From positions 20,592,927 through 20,656,926 of the forward strand of contig NC_054082.1 of NCBI RefSeq assembly GCF_017562075.2: 64,000 bases of DNA, in the 5' to 3' direction. The notes under the pieces were generated by a model, which searched no databases, was not told where the DNA came from, and saw nothing but the letters and a program-made list of their open reading frames with translations. Positions 44,500-59,000 of this stretch are shown here, piece after piece. The stretch is from Anopheles merus. Lineage: Eukaryota; Arthropoda; Insecta; Diptera; Culicidae. How positions within the stretch are numbered: position 1 is the first letter of the stretch; each line of letters starts with the position of its first letter. The translations under genes were made by a program, and so were the position numbers.

Positions 44500-47400
44500 C
44501 GATCTTTTAGCGTCACGGAACCACGGAGTGACCGGTTTTTCGTCGAAACCGTTGGAGACTTGGGCAAGGCAATGGGTGACGAACGGCAGGGTACCCCTAC
44601 AAAGTGGTCACGATGTCGACGGGGGCCCGGGCCAAAACTTGAATGAACTGGTGCGATGGGACGACGGCAGAATGCAACCGGAAGGGAATGGGGGCGAGGG
44701 CGAGTGGTTTCACCCTGGTGTAGTGGTAGTAGTGGCAGTAGATGGAAGTCGTTTTCTTTTTGCAATGTTTGTAGCAATATTTGCCGTTTGTGTGTGTGTG
44801 TATGTGTTTGGATTGCATTATAGTGATAAAAAATAGATAAAGATGGTTTTAATGCTGCTGCTAAAAACTTGGCGGATGGCACACGAGAGCGGCGATGCCG
44901 CGTGGTTTGGCTCTCAGTTGGTTGCCTATGCTGGCGACTGTTCGATCGTAGCATATGTCGTAAGCGAGTTGGCACCTCATCCGAGCGATCGTGAGGACAC
45001 TTCTTTGCTATAATCTGTGTGTGTGTTTGTGTGTTTCTACGTGTGTTGTAATTGTTTGTGTTGATTGACAAATTTAAGAAATTAAACTCTAAGCGATTGT
45101 GGCTGGAAATTGTTTGGATGCTGGATGTTTTCTCTCATCAAAGCTGCTTCTCTGCTGGGCGCTGTTATTAAAACACAGTGAGAAAGACCTTTTTTTTTAG
45201 AAATCAGTTCTCTCCCTCCCAGCCGTCCCGACCTATTTCCTCCGCCGAGGCAAACAACAACACAGCCACTCACGGCGAGGGATGTCATTGGCCAGCGCGT
45301 GTGAGTGACTAAAGCCGACAACGCCGATGACAACGACGACGCGCTTGGCTGAAATCCCGTCCGTCCCGTCGGGCACAAGCGGTGTGCGGTGACGTAACTT
45401 TCACTTTCTTGGCGCGATCACTTCGACTGTGAGTGTGTGTGTGTGTGAGCGAGTGCGAGCGCGCCCGCGGCTGTCGTCTGCCATTGTCATCAATGCCCCG
45501 TCGAGGATGGCGGGGGAGCCTTTATCGTGCATTTAGGTATTTTATTTTATCATTAACAATTGCGTTGCGCAGGGAAAGGGTGTGGGCTACATCATGATTT
45601 CAGTGGCCACTCTATGCTACTACCACTACTACTACTACTACTACTACTAGTATTACTACTGCTTGTGCTGCTACCACATCCTATCGAACGAATTGCACGG
45701 TCGAACTTCTTCGGCTGTATGGTGAGTTTTGTTGCATCTTCCCTGGAATCGTATCCGCTTTCCCGCACAATACCAGTGCCCACTGCTGCTGCACCTTTTG
45801 TCGTTGGCAGGGTTGTCAGCGGCTGTTGGGCTTTTCGCTTTCATCTTTTACCGGATTTGTCGGGAGTGAGAGAGAGAGAGAGCGAGAGCGCGCGTGAAGT
45901 AGGGCAGCGATCAGACCTTCCTCCATTCCCGCGAAAGACAGTGTCACATCGGGAATGATTGAGCCTCGGTGGAATGCGGTAACTAATGTATTCACATGGC
46001 ATTCACGTGCGCAATACAAACGCGCCTTCGAGCGGACAGGTTGGGCGTGAAAAATGGTGGCAAATTTTTGGTGGCAGAGAAACGCACTTTTTATGGCATT
46101 TTGTGTCTTTGTTGTTTGCACTGTTTGAGGCGGTTTAATTTTTGGAGCATTCGTGCACAGTTTATGGGCCGGTGGCTAGGTGGACAAGACGTGAGTGGTT
46201 CTGTTTGGTGTGTATTATTGCAACATAACTTGTGCATATTTATATAAACAGATAACAAATAACCACAACTACAGCGCAAAGTGTAAGAGATCGCTTGCCG
46301 TGGCGACATTTTATTCGGTGCAACCTGTTATCCACTCGATGCCGGACAATTTGTTTCCCCCCCCCCCCCCCGGAGGGCAATCCTTCCCCACAAAAGTCCA
46401 TCCACCGCCGACATCGCCTCCTCGCTCGCTCGCCTGTACGCCTCCGATGGATGTGGGTCATCAAAAGAGTTTCACTTTTTCGAATTTTGCGCGGCACTTT
46501 CTCGCGGCATCACAGCGCGGCCGGCGTACGGGCGAACCCCGGGACCAATGGAGCGAACCAGCGAAAGAGAAACGATGAATGAAGATTGTGCACCAGCGGT
46601 GCGGGAAAAGTCGCAACCACGCATTCCCTGCCCCCACGTCGTCGCCACCAGGAGCAAGCGTACCGTTTTGTAGCAAATTTGTTGTTGTTTTGCCGCTGGC
46701 TGGCTGAAGCTGCTGTGCCTTCGAAGACGATCTTGCATCGTGCGTGTGTTGATGTGCGTATTATGAACTGCCGCTCTCTTTTGGGGCTAAAACACACCAG
46801 CGTTTATCAGGTCGGATCACGTTTGCGGTGCCGTCCGGCGCACCGGAGCGACGGGCGGGCAGAGGATCAGAAGTAGGTTACACCAACAGCCAGTGAAAGG
46901 GGGAACGAGTGTCTGTGTGTGTGTGTGTGTTTTAGCGGGCTCGATCAAAAACCGCCCGAGGCGCGTGATTGGGTTTGCGTCGGAAGAACACACTCCCTCC
47001 GGGCCACGCACTCTCTGTGTTGTGCTGCTTTCGTACGGGGTGAACTTTTGGTTTCGCCGCGAATTGGCCCAAGTCCGCCCAAGGAGCTCTTTCTCTTTTT
47101 CAGCTGGTTTGGATTAGCTGTGCCCGGTGTCGATCTTCTTATGCTTTTTCGATCGTTCCATTCGAGTAGGGGAGGGCATTACACCGACAGCAACACGTTT
47201 TTCCGTTTGTATTTTACGCTACGCCTTAGCAACAGCGCGACTACGCGACAGCCTGTCTGTGGGAACTTGAGCGCGATTTTGTAGGCTTTTTGTAGGATAT
47301 TTTTAAATCAACCAACCTTCACCTCCTCACTCTCTCTCGCTCTCCCCCTCTCCGCCGTGGTTGCTGTCCTTCCCCCGCGTTCTTCCACCCCATCCAGTAA

Positions 47401-48110
47401 GACACGGAGTATTGCGTAAAGCAGCTTTTGTGACCTTCGCTCTCCTTTTACCGCAAAACTGGAGCGATAGTGGAAAGCCTACTGCTGCTGCTGCTTTGCA
47501 ATGGCTATGACCCGGCATTAAAGCATCGTGTCCCACTCTCCTGCCCCATGCGCGGCAATGATCCGGAGGGCAGCATTGTATAACACCTCCCGGGGGGGAG
47601 GCGGGCGCAAGGGCTTTGTTACCAGGCGACAGTAACGCTGCGGAATCATCAAAGACACATGCTCATTAAGATACGCTAAACCTCCGCCCTCCCGGCCTTA
47701 TGCGATCATTGGGGCAGGCTTTCCCACGCAGTGGAGTGCGCAGCAGAAAGTCAGCTCAAAGGTTGACGCATTTGAAAACAGCTAATTCATCGAACTCCCA
47801 AAACGAACCGTTTGGGCCCCGTTCGCCTTCAACGGTAACCAAAAAACATAAAGTCGCAATCCCCCAACCCGTCGGATAGCCTTAGCCCTGACAGCCCTCC
47901 ACGGCCACCTTCTCACCGGGGGACGCGTCTTTGTGGTCCAGTTTTCTCTTTCCGAATCACGATCGAGATGCGCGCACCCCCCCCCCCCTCCCCAAGTGAC
48001 CGTTTAGAAGGCTATGGCCACGTGTTGTACGCGTGTAGTTGTCGCCCCACCCAAAACACCTTCGCCAGCGTTCAAGGAGGACCTGACCGGTGGCTGACCC
48101 TTGGCGAAGG

Positions 48111-48162
48111 ATCAGATTTCGTAATCCAACACCCCCATCAGATTTCGTAATCCAACACCCCC
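48111..48162 (+). repeat. Perfect 26-bp tandem duplication
   Basis: Two identical adjacent copies of a 26-bp unit beginning ATCAGATTTCG and ending ACACCCCC, with no further copies on either side. Confidence 0.9.
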
Positions 48163-51100
48163 GAAAAAATCTGCCCTGCCTTCGCTTTCCGCTCGTCCCG
48201 CACCTTCTAATCGGCAGCGGGTTGGCAGATGGCAGATTGTCTTAATCGGGAGGAAACAACCACCACAACGCGAAAGCGACCAAGACTCATTCTTCATCGG
48301 CATGCAAATTTTTCTTCTCCACCTATTCACCGAAAAAAAAAAAAAAACAAAAGAAACAGACATTGACCCTCTTTTTTCCCGTTAAGGAACCGGTTGGGTT
48401 TTTTTTTCGTTACAGCAAAAAAAGCTCAAAAATGTGTTGAAAATCCGGCTAAACTCTAAAATTCAAAAAATGGAAAAGAAAAATACCATCACTGGTGGTG
48501 GTGCTGTGTGCCCCGGTTAGATAGAGTGGGAATCGGTGGGGCGAGTGGCTGGAGGTCGATGGGGAGGAATTTGTGCTCCATCCATCGGAGGTTGGTTGGC
48601 TCGCTGGGTCAATAATATTCAAATCATTCTGCTGCGCGATATTGCCGACCGTTGCGCCACAACGCCACACACAACCTTCAAGCTTGGCACCATCTTGGCC
48701 GTTTGGGCCATTGATATTTGGTGTCTGCCGCAACGCGGTGATGCGCGCCGATGTCGAAGACAGTGGAATATTAGTCAATTTCCAGCGACTCACACCGTAC
48801 ATCCGTGTCTGCATGACAAATGCGCCGAGGTAGAGCCGACACGACACTTTGCCGTGTGTCCTCCTAACGCTCCGAGCGCTCCGAACACCTGCCACACTCA
48901 TCAAAAGGGACGAGGGCGCTCCCCAGTGGAGGTAGCCCAAAACCGGGAATTCGTTATCCCCCGAGAAACGTCCCTAAGATTCTAATCAAGCAGCGAGCAG
49001 CAAAAAGCAGTTTGAATTAACTGCTGGTCTCAAAGCGAGACAACCCGGCGGGAGATGATGGGTGACAGTACAACGCCCTCTCCATCGGACTCTAAGTTGC
49101 GTGGAAGGTCACGATCGTGCTGTGGTGGATCGAGCAAGCGTTGCTTTTAGCACATCCGTGTGCGATCGCGCGGTGCATGGCGAAGCAACGCTGCTTTATG
49201 TCCATTCATGCGCATGACACAAAGCTTATCAGTCGCCACATTTGATGAGATCGAAAGAATGAGAAAAACAAACAAGACACCGTACGCATAAGATGCGAAT
49301 TATACCCGTCCGAAGAACAAACAGTGCGCGTTTACAGGCTGGCCAAAACCAATTTTTTTTTTCAAGAAATCCCCCGCGCGATGGGTGTGGTTAAATTGAC
49401 AAATGCCCACTCCTTCCCCGCCATTGAATCGTCACACCGAAACTGGACAGCAATCGCACATACCCCGGTGGAAGGGACAATCGTCACCAAGCACTGTGGG
49501 GGGAAGCAGGAAGCGACCCACAGCTGTGTGTGCGCGTCCGTGTCCATTAGTATTCCTTTACGTCCCTGGGTCCCCGTTCACAGCTGATGGTCGCGAACGT
49601 TGCGGGTCGTGAAGACGTGATCGCAGCCTTTATTTACCTTTAGCGGAGACGGAGCTGGGGCTTCTAATGACACCCAAAACCCCCCAAGGAGGAGGGCGGC
49701 AGGTATGAATAAATGAATGAATAAAGAAAAGAAAATTAAAACCACCAAAGTCCACACACAGCGTTGGGTTGGAGGGACTAAGGTTTTTTTTCCTTTCTTT
49801 CTTAAACCTTAAAACCGGATAGATCACTGCGAACCGGACAAAGTGTGTTCCCATGCGTACGGGGCGACACGACGTGACAATTTGACTACATCTTTAGTTT
49901 TACATGCTCCGTTTGAGGGGATGTCTAGCCTCCGTGCGTGAAGATGTTCCTCTCCCAGTTTAGCGTTGTATGAAATTCTTGCACAGGTTGTCACTCTTAT
50001 TTCTTGTATTCCAGTAGAGCCAGACACACCTTTGAGAACCGGTTTGTAGCGGAGCTGGCTCGTCTAGCCTGACGAACTATTCATTCGTATCGTATCATTT
50101 AAAGTCGGGATTTAGTACGAGAAAAGAAAAGCATGATTTATCAGCGCACAGTTCTTACGGGCGGCTCGGAGCTAGTAGAATGTGCATTTTTAATCAGTTT
50201 AATTTGTGTAGCATAGAAACATGGTTGGTCCAAAAAGCTATTCTAAGCAGTATAGTCGGTTGATGAGGAGAGAGGGCAGTAAAATAAAGTATTAGAAAAA
50301 CAATCAGGTTTAGCTATTCGTTCATGGTCACCTTGCCTGTTCATGCAGAGCTATTTCTAGATCCGTCGATTTGATCAGAATGGTTCAATTCCATGTTCAT
50401 ACAGCTGGTTTTATGGTGTAATGCTAATGATGGTCTGTTTCAACACAGCTTGTCTCAACACATTAGTAAGATGGAGTATCTTTGAGATAATAATAATCTA
50501 GTGGTTAGGTTTAAAGATCCAAAATGTACAAGTAGCTGTGGCATCGAACAATAATCCGTATCGTATTTATTATAACGTTATACCTAATCATTATCATATG
50601 GATCGTTATGAAAAATGCCGCGAGGCATTACAGACTGTCATAGGATAACGAGAAATACTTCACAGATTAGAGAACATTGAACAGTTTGTTTTACATATGC
50701 CACACACTTACGTTAGAAACCCAACACGTCACTATGGCTTGTTTAAGCCTTAGGATCTTCTATTTTACGTGTACAGTATCGATGGAGGTCATTCTTTCTC
50801 CCAAATATCCTAATGAACCTCTCATCAGTTTAAATAGTGTACAATGTACAATTATCAATTCTAATGTACAATTCTCTCTACTGTCACGACATTCACAGTA
50901 AGATATTCAGCTTAACAGCAGCCGACGCTCATTGACTACATTTTACAATTAATCTCAGCCTGTGGTTCTGCAACCAGAAATTTTGAATCATAAATAGAAG
51001 AGATTTCTTCTCAAATTTAAAGAATTTTTATAATATAATACTCTACAATCTATACATTATTCAACCTTTACTTTACCTTTGCCACGTGCAGTTTCTCTTC

Positions 51101-54100
51101 GTTTGCCGTGCGGTTATCCGCCTGTTTTGTGATGCTAATTTATTCGTATGAGTTAATGTTTAGTTCCCATTCCACGCAATCAAGCTCTCACCAAACTCTC
51201 CAAACAGCACACTGATTGTGAAAAAAGAGCTTTACACATTCTTGGCCTGTTCCAAAGACCTCCGGTTTGCTTGACTAGCTGTAACATGTGCCCTCCCGCT
51301 CATCTCAAATCGGTGTAGTTCCGCGTAGTTGCCAAAACTGAAGATTCTGGTGCGTCTGCCACGTGGCAGTTGTGTGGTTATGTTTTCCGTTTCATTTTTG
51401 CTACAACTGTTACCATGCAAAAGCCAGCCGAGACAAGTGCGCATATTACGTCGAATGGTGTACGGTGCAGTAGAGCAGTGGTTGGGATGGGTTGATGACT
51501 GTTGCCTCAATTCTGCTGAAACTGTCTAATGTGCAAGACATTATCCCTTCGCGCTAAAGCGTATCTCCTAACAAGTGAAATAAACAAGAGGCTTAAATCT
51601 TGCCGGTACGCTAACCCATCTCGTCAGACAAGAACAGAAAAAAAGCAAGAGCTCCGACTATCGTTAGCGTAAACAAACGCAGGTTCCGGCTTGCGCTCGC
51701 CGATAAACAACGTCCAGCATGGCGATTCGGAACGGAAGAAGTGTGCAATGTTCGATTCGGTTCCGACTGGAGCGGGGGGGGGGGGTGCAATTGCGAGGTA
51801 AAAGTGCTTTTGCTTTAAAAAAAAACACACATACACACACGACCACACGACCGTTACGAAGTGGCGGTAAGCGTGAACTAGGCGTGTGGCCGTCGGGATC
51901 TATTTTGGGAAACTGTTTTCAATCCTATACACAGTCGTCCGATATCGAGCCGCCGCCGGGAGTGATTGATACGAAGCGAAATAATATATACACACAGGCG
52001 TACTTGTTTTCGCCATTGCCAAGGCCCAGGAAAAGGCCAAGGCACGCGCGGGACAGGAACAACGATCACCACCCTCACTGTACTCTTGAAAGGGTTTGGC
52101 AACGCTGGAGGGAAGCGTCGGAAGCAGAATGTTTACGTCAGCGTTGATTGCGTGCTGGCTAATTGGTGGCTAACTATGACGAACCGTGTTACTGGGCAAT
52201 TAGGCGTTAGTTTGAACTCATTATCGAATTACGTCGTAGGCGGCAGAGAGATCGAGCAATTGAGGGTGGGTAGGTACGATCAACTGGTCGTGTTTTTTTT
52301 CGGCAATGGGGTGGAAATTAAACGGCAGGCCAGTTCGATTGTTGTTGTGCCAAATGCAGAGAGCAATGGAATGCAAATCATAATACAGGGCTCCGCTTAC
52401 CATCGCCTGAGTGCGTCCGATCCTTTTCCATTGGCAAAGTGGACCTCATTCCTTACCGTGTGTGTGTGTTTGTGTGTGCTTTGTGACGTGATGAAGTGTA
52501 AATAAAATTCCTTCTTGCTTTTTCTACTGCGAGAGAATGTTTAGCACCTCCGTGTGAGTCATTGTTCAGCAAGTTCTATTGCCAATTTCTTTCCCTCTTT
52601 CGTTTTCGGAGGGCACCTTGGTTTGTTTGTTTTGAAGGCGAAATTGGTACACCATATGGTTTCACGCTATCGAACATCAGCGATGCCGGCAAAGGTGGAG
52701 AAAGAACACGGTGAAGCTTTGGTAAATAATACGATCAGGTCGTGAACTCATTAATACACATGCATTAATTGTATCCCACAGCGTCCCGCAACTAGCAACT
52801 CCCAATTTTCAGCCATCTTGCGCTTTGTTCCGTACCTTCCCTCTGTGCTGTAGGTCGGCTTCGGGTGTTACTAATAAGCGGAGGTAAAGGAATGTGTTTT
52901 GTATTGTACCGATCTTGATGTTTATGGTCAATAAATCAATGCTTACAATACCATACATCGAAAAGGCAGAAACAACTTGAGCTTAATTTGTATTTGGCAC
53001 ACGATCAAACATTTTAATGTGGCGTAAAAATGTTCGCCGTTCGATCCACTCCCACACGTGTGGATTGTTTTGTTTGTTTGAATATTGGTTTCAGTTTAGA
53101 GTCCGCTCTCAGTTAGTCAACCGCCCATTGTGGTATTGCCATGAATCAGGTGATAGGGATAGATTCTCAAGAGCAATTGATGCACAGCATGATCAAGTAC
53201 GATCAACTTTTTTTACTTTACGTTTCCCCCTAAAAAGTGACTCCTTTTTTATGAAAAACGGACAACATTTCGAGGCCAAACACGGTTGTAAAAAATGCTA
53301 AAAAAAGACCCGCTCGCTCATGCTGCTAAAACGATCTGTGTGCAAACCGCCGTGTGTCCACCCCGATCATCATCCCCACAGGGAAGCAACAACAAACTGC
53401 GCGTACTCAGGGAGGTGCAAGTGAAGCACCGATGGCCCCAACTTCCGCAACAACGTACAGCTCATGCGAGTGTGTGCGCGATTATGGGCAGCACACTTCA
53501 AACAAATATTGGTCCAATCGCAGCGCCGAAGGTTGCCAGACCACCGTGACACCAACCTCCGGTGTGCGCTGTGTAACTGCGATTGAACCACCACCGGCCA
53601 CCATCAACGGGCCATCCATCCTGCAGCTCACATTTATTTAAGATGAGTTAAACACACTCGTCACCCCACCGGGTGCCGTCCGGGTGCTACACACGGATGC
53701 GTGCCTGCGCGCCGTTCGTGGTCGGCCTCGTATTGGCCTTGTACGCTGGTCCCTCTCGCCCCCGTTTTCCACTCCCCTGGCTGTTTCCAACCGTCCAATC
53801 AATTGAGACCGTATTCATCAATGAATGTACGCCTAAGCCTAGAGCGGTGTGTTGTATTATCTAATAATCTTCGGTGCTGCCTTTTCAAAAACTGCTTCAG
53901 TGGAATTGGCGTGTACCTCGTCGTCATCGATCATATGCGCGATCGTACAGTCTTTTGCTTTGTATTACGCGCACGTGGTTATGGTAAATTTGTGCAATTT
54001 GTGTGACCGGTGAGAACACGCCAAGAACACGGCAAGGAAGTGAGATGAAGAGATCGTTAGCATGTTCACGTGACACACTTCCTGGTTTGGATTGTAAACG

Positions 54101-55482
54101 TGGCCATCGTCATGACGCCGGTTTCTAACGGGGCAGTCCAGTGCGGCGAAGAAAGCATTTTCGCATTTTACAAAGACTATTTCCTGCCACTCCCTCTCCG
54201 CTCCTCCTTACCTCCTTAACCATTCCTTTCTTTCACGCCACATCTGATACCGATGGGGTATGTGAACAGGCACAAATACTAAAAATACTTTGCTTCCTTT
54301 ATTTTCAGCCATCCTGTTGCCGTGTTATTGTTACCATACCATAGGCCCTACCCACACACGCGCTCCAGGGCTGATAAGCGCAGCGCCAACCGCACGCAGC
54401 CAGCGAAACCGCCATTTTTAGAGCACCGAACAATTGTCTCCGTGCCCACCTCGCCATCGTCCGGTATCGTGCGATACACCCCGCGTATCGCGTCACTATT
54501 CCTTCTCGTCTTCCGATTGGTCGTCTTCGGCCACGGGCGGGGAACGGTTGGCACGCTGTGTGTATAGGTGCGCGCTCGCACTTGGAAAGGCCAGCCCAGC
54601 ACCGGCGCGAGCACCGGGGAAGGAGGGTATCTGTGCGAGAAGAGAGCGCCATATCTGTAACGGCGGCACACTGCTGTCGCATCATCTCTGCGCCAGCGGA
54701 AAAAGGCAGAAAGGCTAAAGTTATCGCGACCGCAGGCTCAGTTTCATCGCAACCGTGCTACGGTGAAGAAGTGTGTTGGCCACGTTTGTCTCCGTTGCCG
54801 GGCCTTCGTCGTGAGTGTGTGTGTGTGTGCCTCTCTCTCTCTCTCTCGCTTTATCTCTCTGTGTGCGTACGAGAGTGGAGTGCTGGTGGGTGCTCTGGTA
54901 CGGTGTCTCTCACGTCTTGTATCTCGAACCGTGTCAGGTACGCACGCACGCACGTACGCAGCATGCAGTGATCGTGTTCGCTCGTGGTTCGCGTTAATGC
55001 ACTTTGCGTTTTAGTGAGTGTGTGTGTGTGTGGTTTTTTTTCGTTTTCAATTCCGGATGTAAACCACGCATTACTACCACCCAAAAAGAGAGAAAGAAAA
55101 AAATACAGTGTGCCCAGTCTAGCGACAGACCGACCAAAGTGTGCGGCCGTACGCGAGGAAGAAAGCCGAGAAAGAGCGAAAGTTACTCGAAGGCGACGAA
55201 ACCAGCGTGTGCGGCGGTGTCTGGTGTGTGCGAGTTTTCCATTTCCGGTTCAAAGCTCAACACAACGCCCGGTGCATGGTCGCGCACGCATGCTGCTCGC
55301 CTGCGTAAGGGGTTTTCGGCTTTTCTGTTTCGTCCGTACACCCGGAGTCCAAAGTCCGATGCGCCATGCAGATGAGTTTCTAATTTTACACCCCAACCGA
55401 CGGCTCCGTACAGAAGGAGCGACCTGTTCGCAGCCAGCCAGCAAGCCTGTCAGCCAGCTAGGCTGCCCTTTTTTCGTGTCAG

Positions 55483-55752
55483 TGTGTTTCGGTTGAGAGT
55501 GCATGAATTGTGAGCGTGGATACTGGTTGCCCTAGGAGTGGTGCACATTGTGAAACAAGTGAGAGAGATAACGACGAAGGCGAATATATAGCGCGCGCGC
55601 AAACGCCCCATTTCGTCCTTTCCGTTTGCGTGACGTTGATGTACGCCACCGGACACAGGATTTGAATCGAACGACCCGTTGCATTCCTTGCTCTGCCCGT
55701 TTGTGTGCGCGTGTGTGTGTGAATCCAAACGATAAAAAACAAGCAGCTCCAA
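55483..55752 (+). other. Hmgcr: Leader immediately upstream of the HMG-CoA reductase start codon
   Basis: A good acceptor (GCCCTTTTTTCGTGTCAG, AG at 55481-55482) precedes this segment, so it may be the 5' part of a spliced exon. The same TCAGTG could instead be an initiator. Two very short upstream frames occur, 55503-55535 and 55639-55665. Confidence 0.4.
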
Positions 55753-56074
55753 ATGATGCGGTTGGGACGATTCTTTCGGGCGCACGGCGAGTTCTGCGCC
55801 TCCCATCCGTGGGAGGTGATCGTGGGCCTGGTCACGTTTACCGCCTGCATCCTTTCGCTCGAGAAGGGCAATGCCGATGCACCGCAGCAACCACCGGTGG
55901 CCGGTGACGAGCCGCTGTGCTACAGCTGGCGCTACGGCGCGATGACGCGCTGCGAGGAAACGGAACGGAACATGATCGACGTCATTCTGATGATGGTGGT
56001 GCGCGGTGCGGCCATCCTGTACGTCTACTACCATTTGTGCAATCTGCAGCGGTTGGGATCGCGGTACCTGCTCG
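55753..56074 (+). CDS. Hmgcr: HMG-CoA reductase, first coding exon (partial gene)
   Basis: The exon encodes 107 residues plus one base and ends at CTCG/GTAAGT (GT at 56075). The full enzyme, an integral ER membrane protein, reduces HMG-CoA to mevalonate; in insects this supplies juvenile hormone, ubiquinone and prenyl groups rather than sterols. RLFRAHGEFCASHPWEVIV-like residues 4-24 are the hallmark N-terminus of insect HMG-CoA reductase. The first membrane span is at about 21-37 and the second at about 75-95, separated by a short lumenal loop with two cysteines. LGSRYLLG at the junction matches the conserved LGSKYxLG that precedes the sterol-sensing-like region, and the exon stops at the corresponding place. 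The start is the first of two adjacent ATG codons (55753, 55756); either may serve. The catalytic domain lies beyond the window. Confidence 0.9.
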
Positions 56075-59000
56075 GTAAGTATGCGTGTGTGTGTGCACTA
56101 CTCACGCTCCCAGCTGGGCTTCAGTTTGCGTTATTCTTGGGTTAAATTGGATGTGTTATGTTGTGCCGCACTACAAACAGCTCTTACGCTTTACCGTGGC
56201 TGGGGACTGGGTGGTCGTAATCTTTGCCTAAAGTTTCCATTATCAAGTTTGTTGATTAGCAATCAAATTCAATGGCACAGCGACCTTCTCACACCCGGCC
56301 CCGATTTCGCCCCCTTTTTTTCCGATGAATTAAAATTTTCTCTTTTTCCATCACGGCATCGCACCGGTTCCAGATCGTACCAAATACGACACGTCATTGA
56401 CCTTCTTCCGCAGCACCACCTCGTTTCACTCGGTTCGGTCGGTTGCATTTTCTCTCGATTTAAAAATTTATTTAATTTCCATGAGCCGTCGTCGTCGATT
56501 GGAATATCAACACTGCTGACTGTTTCCAGGTGTGGTCTCGGGGTGGTTGGCTCGAAATTTGCCCACAAGAAAGCTGCTGTAACTGTGTGCCGGGCCGCGC
56601 TGGTTAACTCTTCACCCGGGAAAGGGGAGGAAGCAGGGGTTGAGGTTCGTTCCACTGCGCCTGAGTGATATTCGTGGCCGGTTCCGTTGTGTACGGTGTG
56701 CCTGATGGAAGGAAGGAACGAAGAGAAGAAATAGTCCCCCGGGCCCCGTTACTGAACGGTGTGAGTGTGTGTGTGTGGTACCGTTTGCTTATGGTGTTAG
56801 GAGGGTATTTAGCACTTTCAGGCGGGGTTTTTCGGTTTTGGGGTGGGTTTTTTTTTGTTGCCTCTTGTAAGAGCGCGAAGAGCGCACACGACCACGCTTG
56901 GTCGCAGCGGCTTTTTTATGGTGTGCAATCGCTCGTTGAGCGCGATCTCGATCGAATTTTATGGTCAACCGGAGGGAAAATGGACTACACACACACGTTG
57001 GGGCGTTGGAAAAATAAAACAAACTTTCGCGGCCACCCCAACTATGTGGACGCTAAACAGTCTAAGCGCTTGGGCTCGAACAAAAACGGTCAAGGTTTCA
57101 ATCTTGTTTGATTGGTGCGGTGGGGTGTTTTTTTAAAGGGTCCTGCAATAGTTTATATAGGTTTTACATTCGCTGTCTATGTCAGGGAGGTGTGCGAATC
57201 ATAAATCTAGAAAATTGACCAAAAGGCTTAATAAGGTCATGTTTTGGTCGTGTTTGTATGAAGTTTGAGATTAAAATTGTGACTTACCAAATCATCAGGC
57301 CGTCTATCCGTGTAGTGTAGTGGTAAACAATTGGGCTAGCAACCGGTCCGTCATGCGTTCAAGACCGTAATTGAGATTGATATTTGATTTGATCAAAGCT
57401 GAAATTAAACTCTTCTTCTTTAACGCTCTCTCTCCCTTCGTTGTCGTTTATGTGCGTGTGTTTGTACAGAGAATTATGAATAATTAATGTCAAGCAAAAA
57501 AAAACTCTTCATTGCGTATATTATCAACATGATCATGATCAAGTTTTTTTCTTTATTTGCTTGAGCAATACGGGATATCCCACTTGCTGCCGGTTCAAGA
57601 GAGTCGGTCGGATCGATCGGTGTGCCCCTGTGTGCCTTTTAAAATACACCCCTTTATAATCGACCCACTCGGTTACGGTGTGTTGAGGATTCAAAAAGTT
57701 CATTCCAGTAGGCAGGGCACAGCAGTGGCCACGCGTCCCTCTCGCCTGAGATGGTGAAATAATGGGGTGGACAATCTCCGGTGGTCGATTGCACGCGAAG
57801 AGGTTCTAGTAGGCACTTAACGGTGTCGCCCCATCATCATCTCCCTCCTCATCCTATGCCTCGATCCAAGGTTTCGTCGTCACGTTCGGTCGTGTGCGAA
57901 TCTTCGATTTCCTAACTCAGCCAGTCGGTCCACCTGGTTTTCGCGAAGGGGCGTTCCGTTTGCATATGGTGTGTGACATACCAAACGGTTTGTTGGTTTT
58001 GTTCAGCCCCCTTCCCCTCCCCCTCCTCTCTTTTCTGCTCACCATGTCCGAGACCTGCCCAGGCCCGATCGTTCGCGATGCGGTGGAAGGAAGTCAAGGG
58101 TAGCCACATAGCAGTGGACCACGCGGCACATAATCGTTTGCCATCGCTATTAGTAACGCTGGGGCGCGCGCGCGCGCCCGCAATCTACCGCGATATCGTG
58201 GCGCAGCCTTCCGCCGGCAATCAAGTTCACGCTCTCCCCTCGCTGCTGCTTGGCGCGCAGGAAGAAGTTCCACACCAGCCCTTGCGGATCGGGTGCGAAG
58301 CGTGGCGAAGTGGTTTGCGGTGCGCTGAAACTACGCACGGTGACGGTGCTACCTGCAGCAGTGCGACCTTCACGAAACCGGTGACCTCTTGATGCAATCT
58401 CGCGCTTGATGAATGCTGCAGTGCGGGTCGTCGGGTGCGCGATCGCGATTATCATGATCACACTCCTCGGTTCTGCAAAGAACGTTGTGCAAACAGCCGG
58501 CAAACTGTTGTTGGCAATCGGTGCCACACCCATTTTTACTCTTACTCGCCCGATGTACACATATGTGATCTTCGAGATTGGTGTACGCGCGAGAGCCCGG
58601 TTGGTGGTCCATGTCCACAATTAAAAGCAGCACGTACGCTCACGAAAACAAAAAGAAGATTGGTTGCCCTTTTTCCCACCGACTGACGCTGGTTCGGGGC
58701 AGATTTATTTCATTGCAAAATTCCACAACCTCCCGATCGCAGCATTCGGTGGGCAAAACATCCCTGCCAGTTCCGTGTGCCACGCGTGCGTCACACAAAG
58801 AGATGGAGAGCATCCCGCCGCTCAAAAGAAGCGACATTAATATGCCATTTGCGTAAGCATAAAATCTTGCATTCGCGGCTAAGAACCAGCTCGTAACCCT
58901 TGCACGATCGGTGTTGAGGTGGGAAAGATGCGTGATGTGGCTGCGGTTCAAGGACAGTTGCTGATCCTTCTCAACCCTGTTCGGCCGGGGGAGGGGGGTG

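Larger units (their letters stand above)
41760..55482. other. Long noncoding stretch upstream of the HMG-CoA reductase exon
   Basis: No gene is supported in these 13.7 kb. AT-rich blocks (about 42000-43100 and 50000-51100) alternate with GC-rich ones. Simple repeats include (CA)n near 43905-43925 and 44435-44496 and (CTA)n near 45619-45650. There is a perfect 26-bp tandem duplication at 48111-48162, and runs of C near 46358, 47978 and 51773 (G on the plus strand at the last). A TCAGTTTC initiator-like site lies near 54737. Confidence 0.45.
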
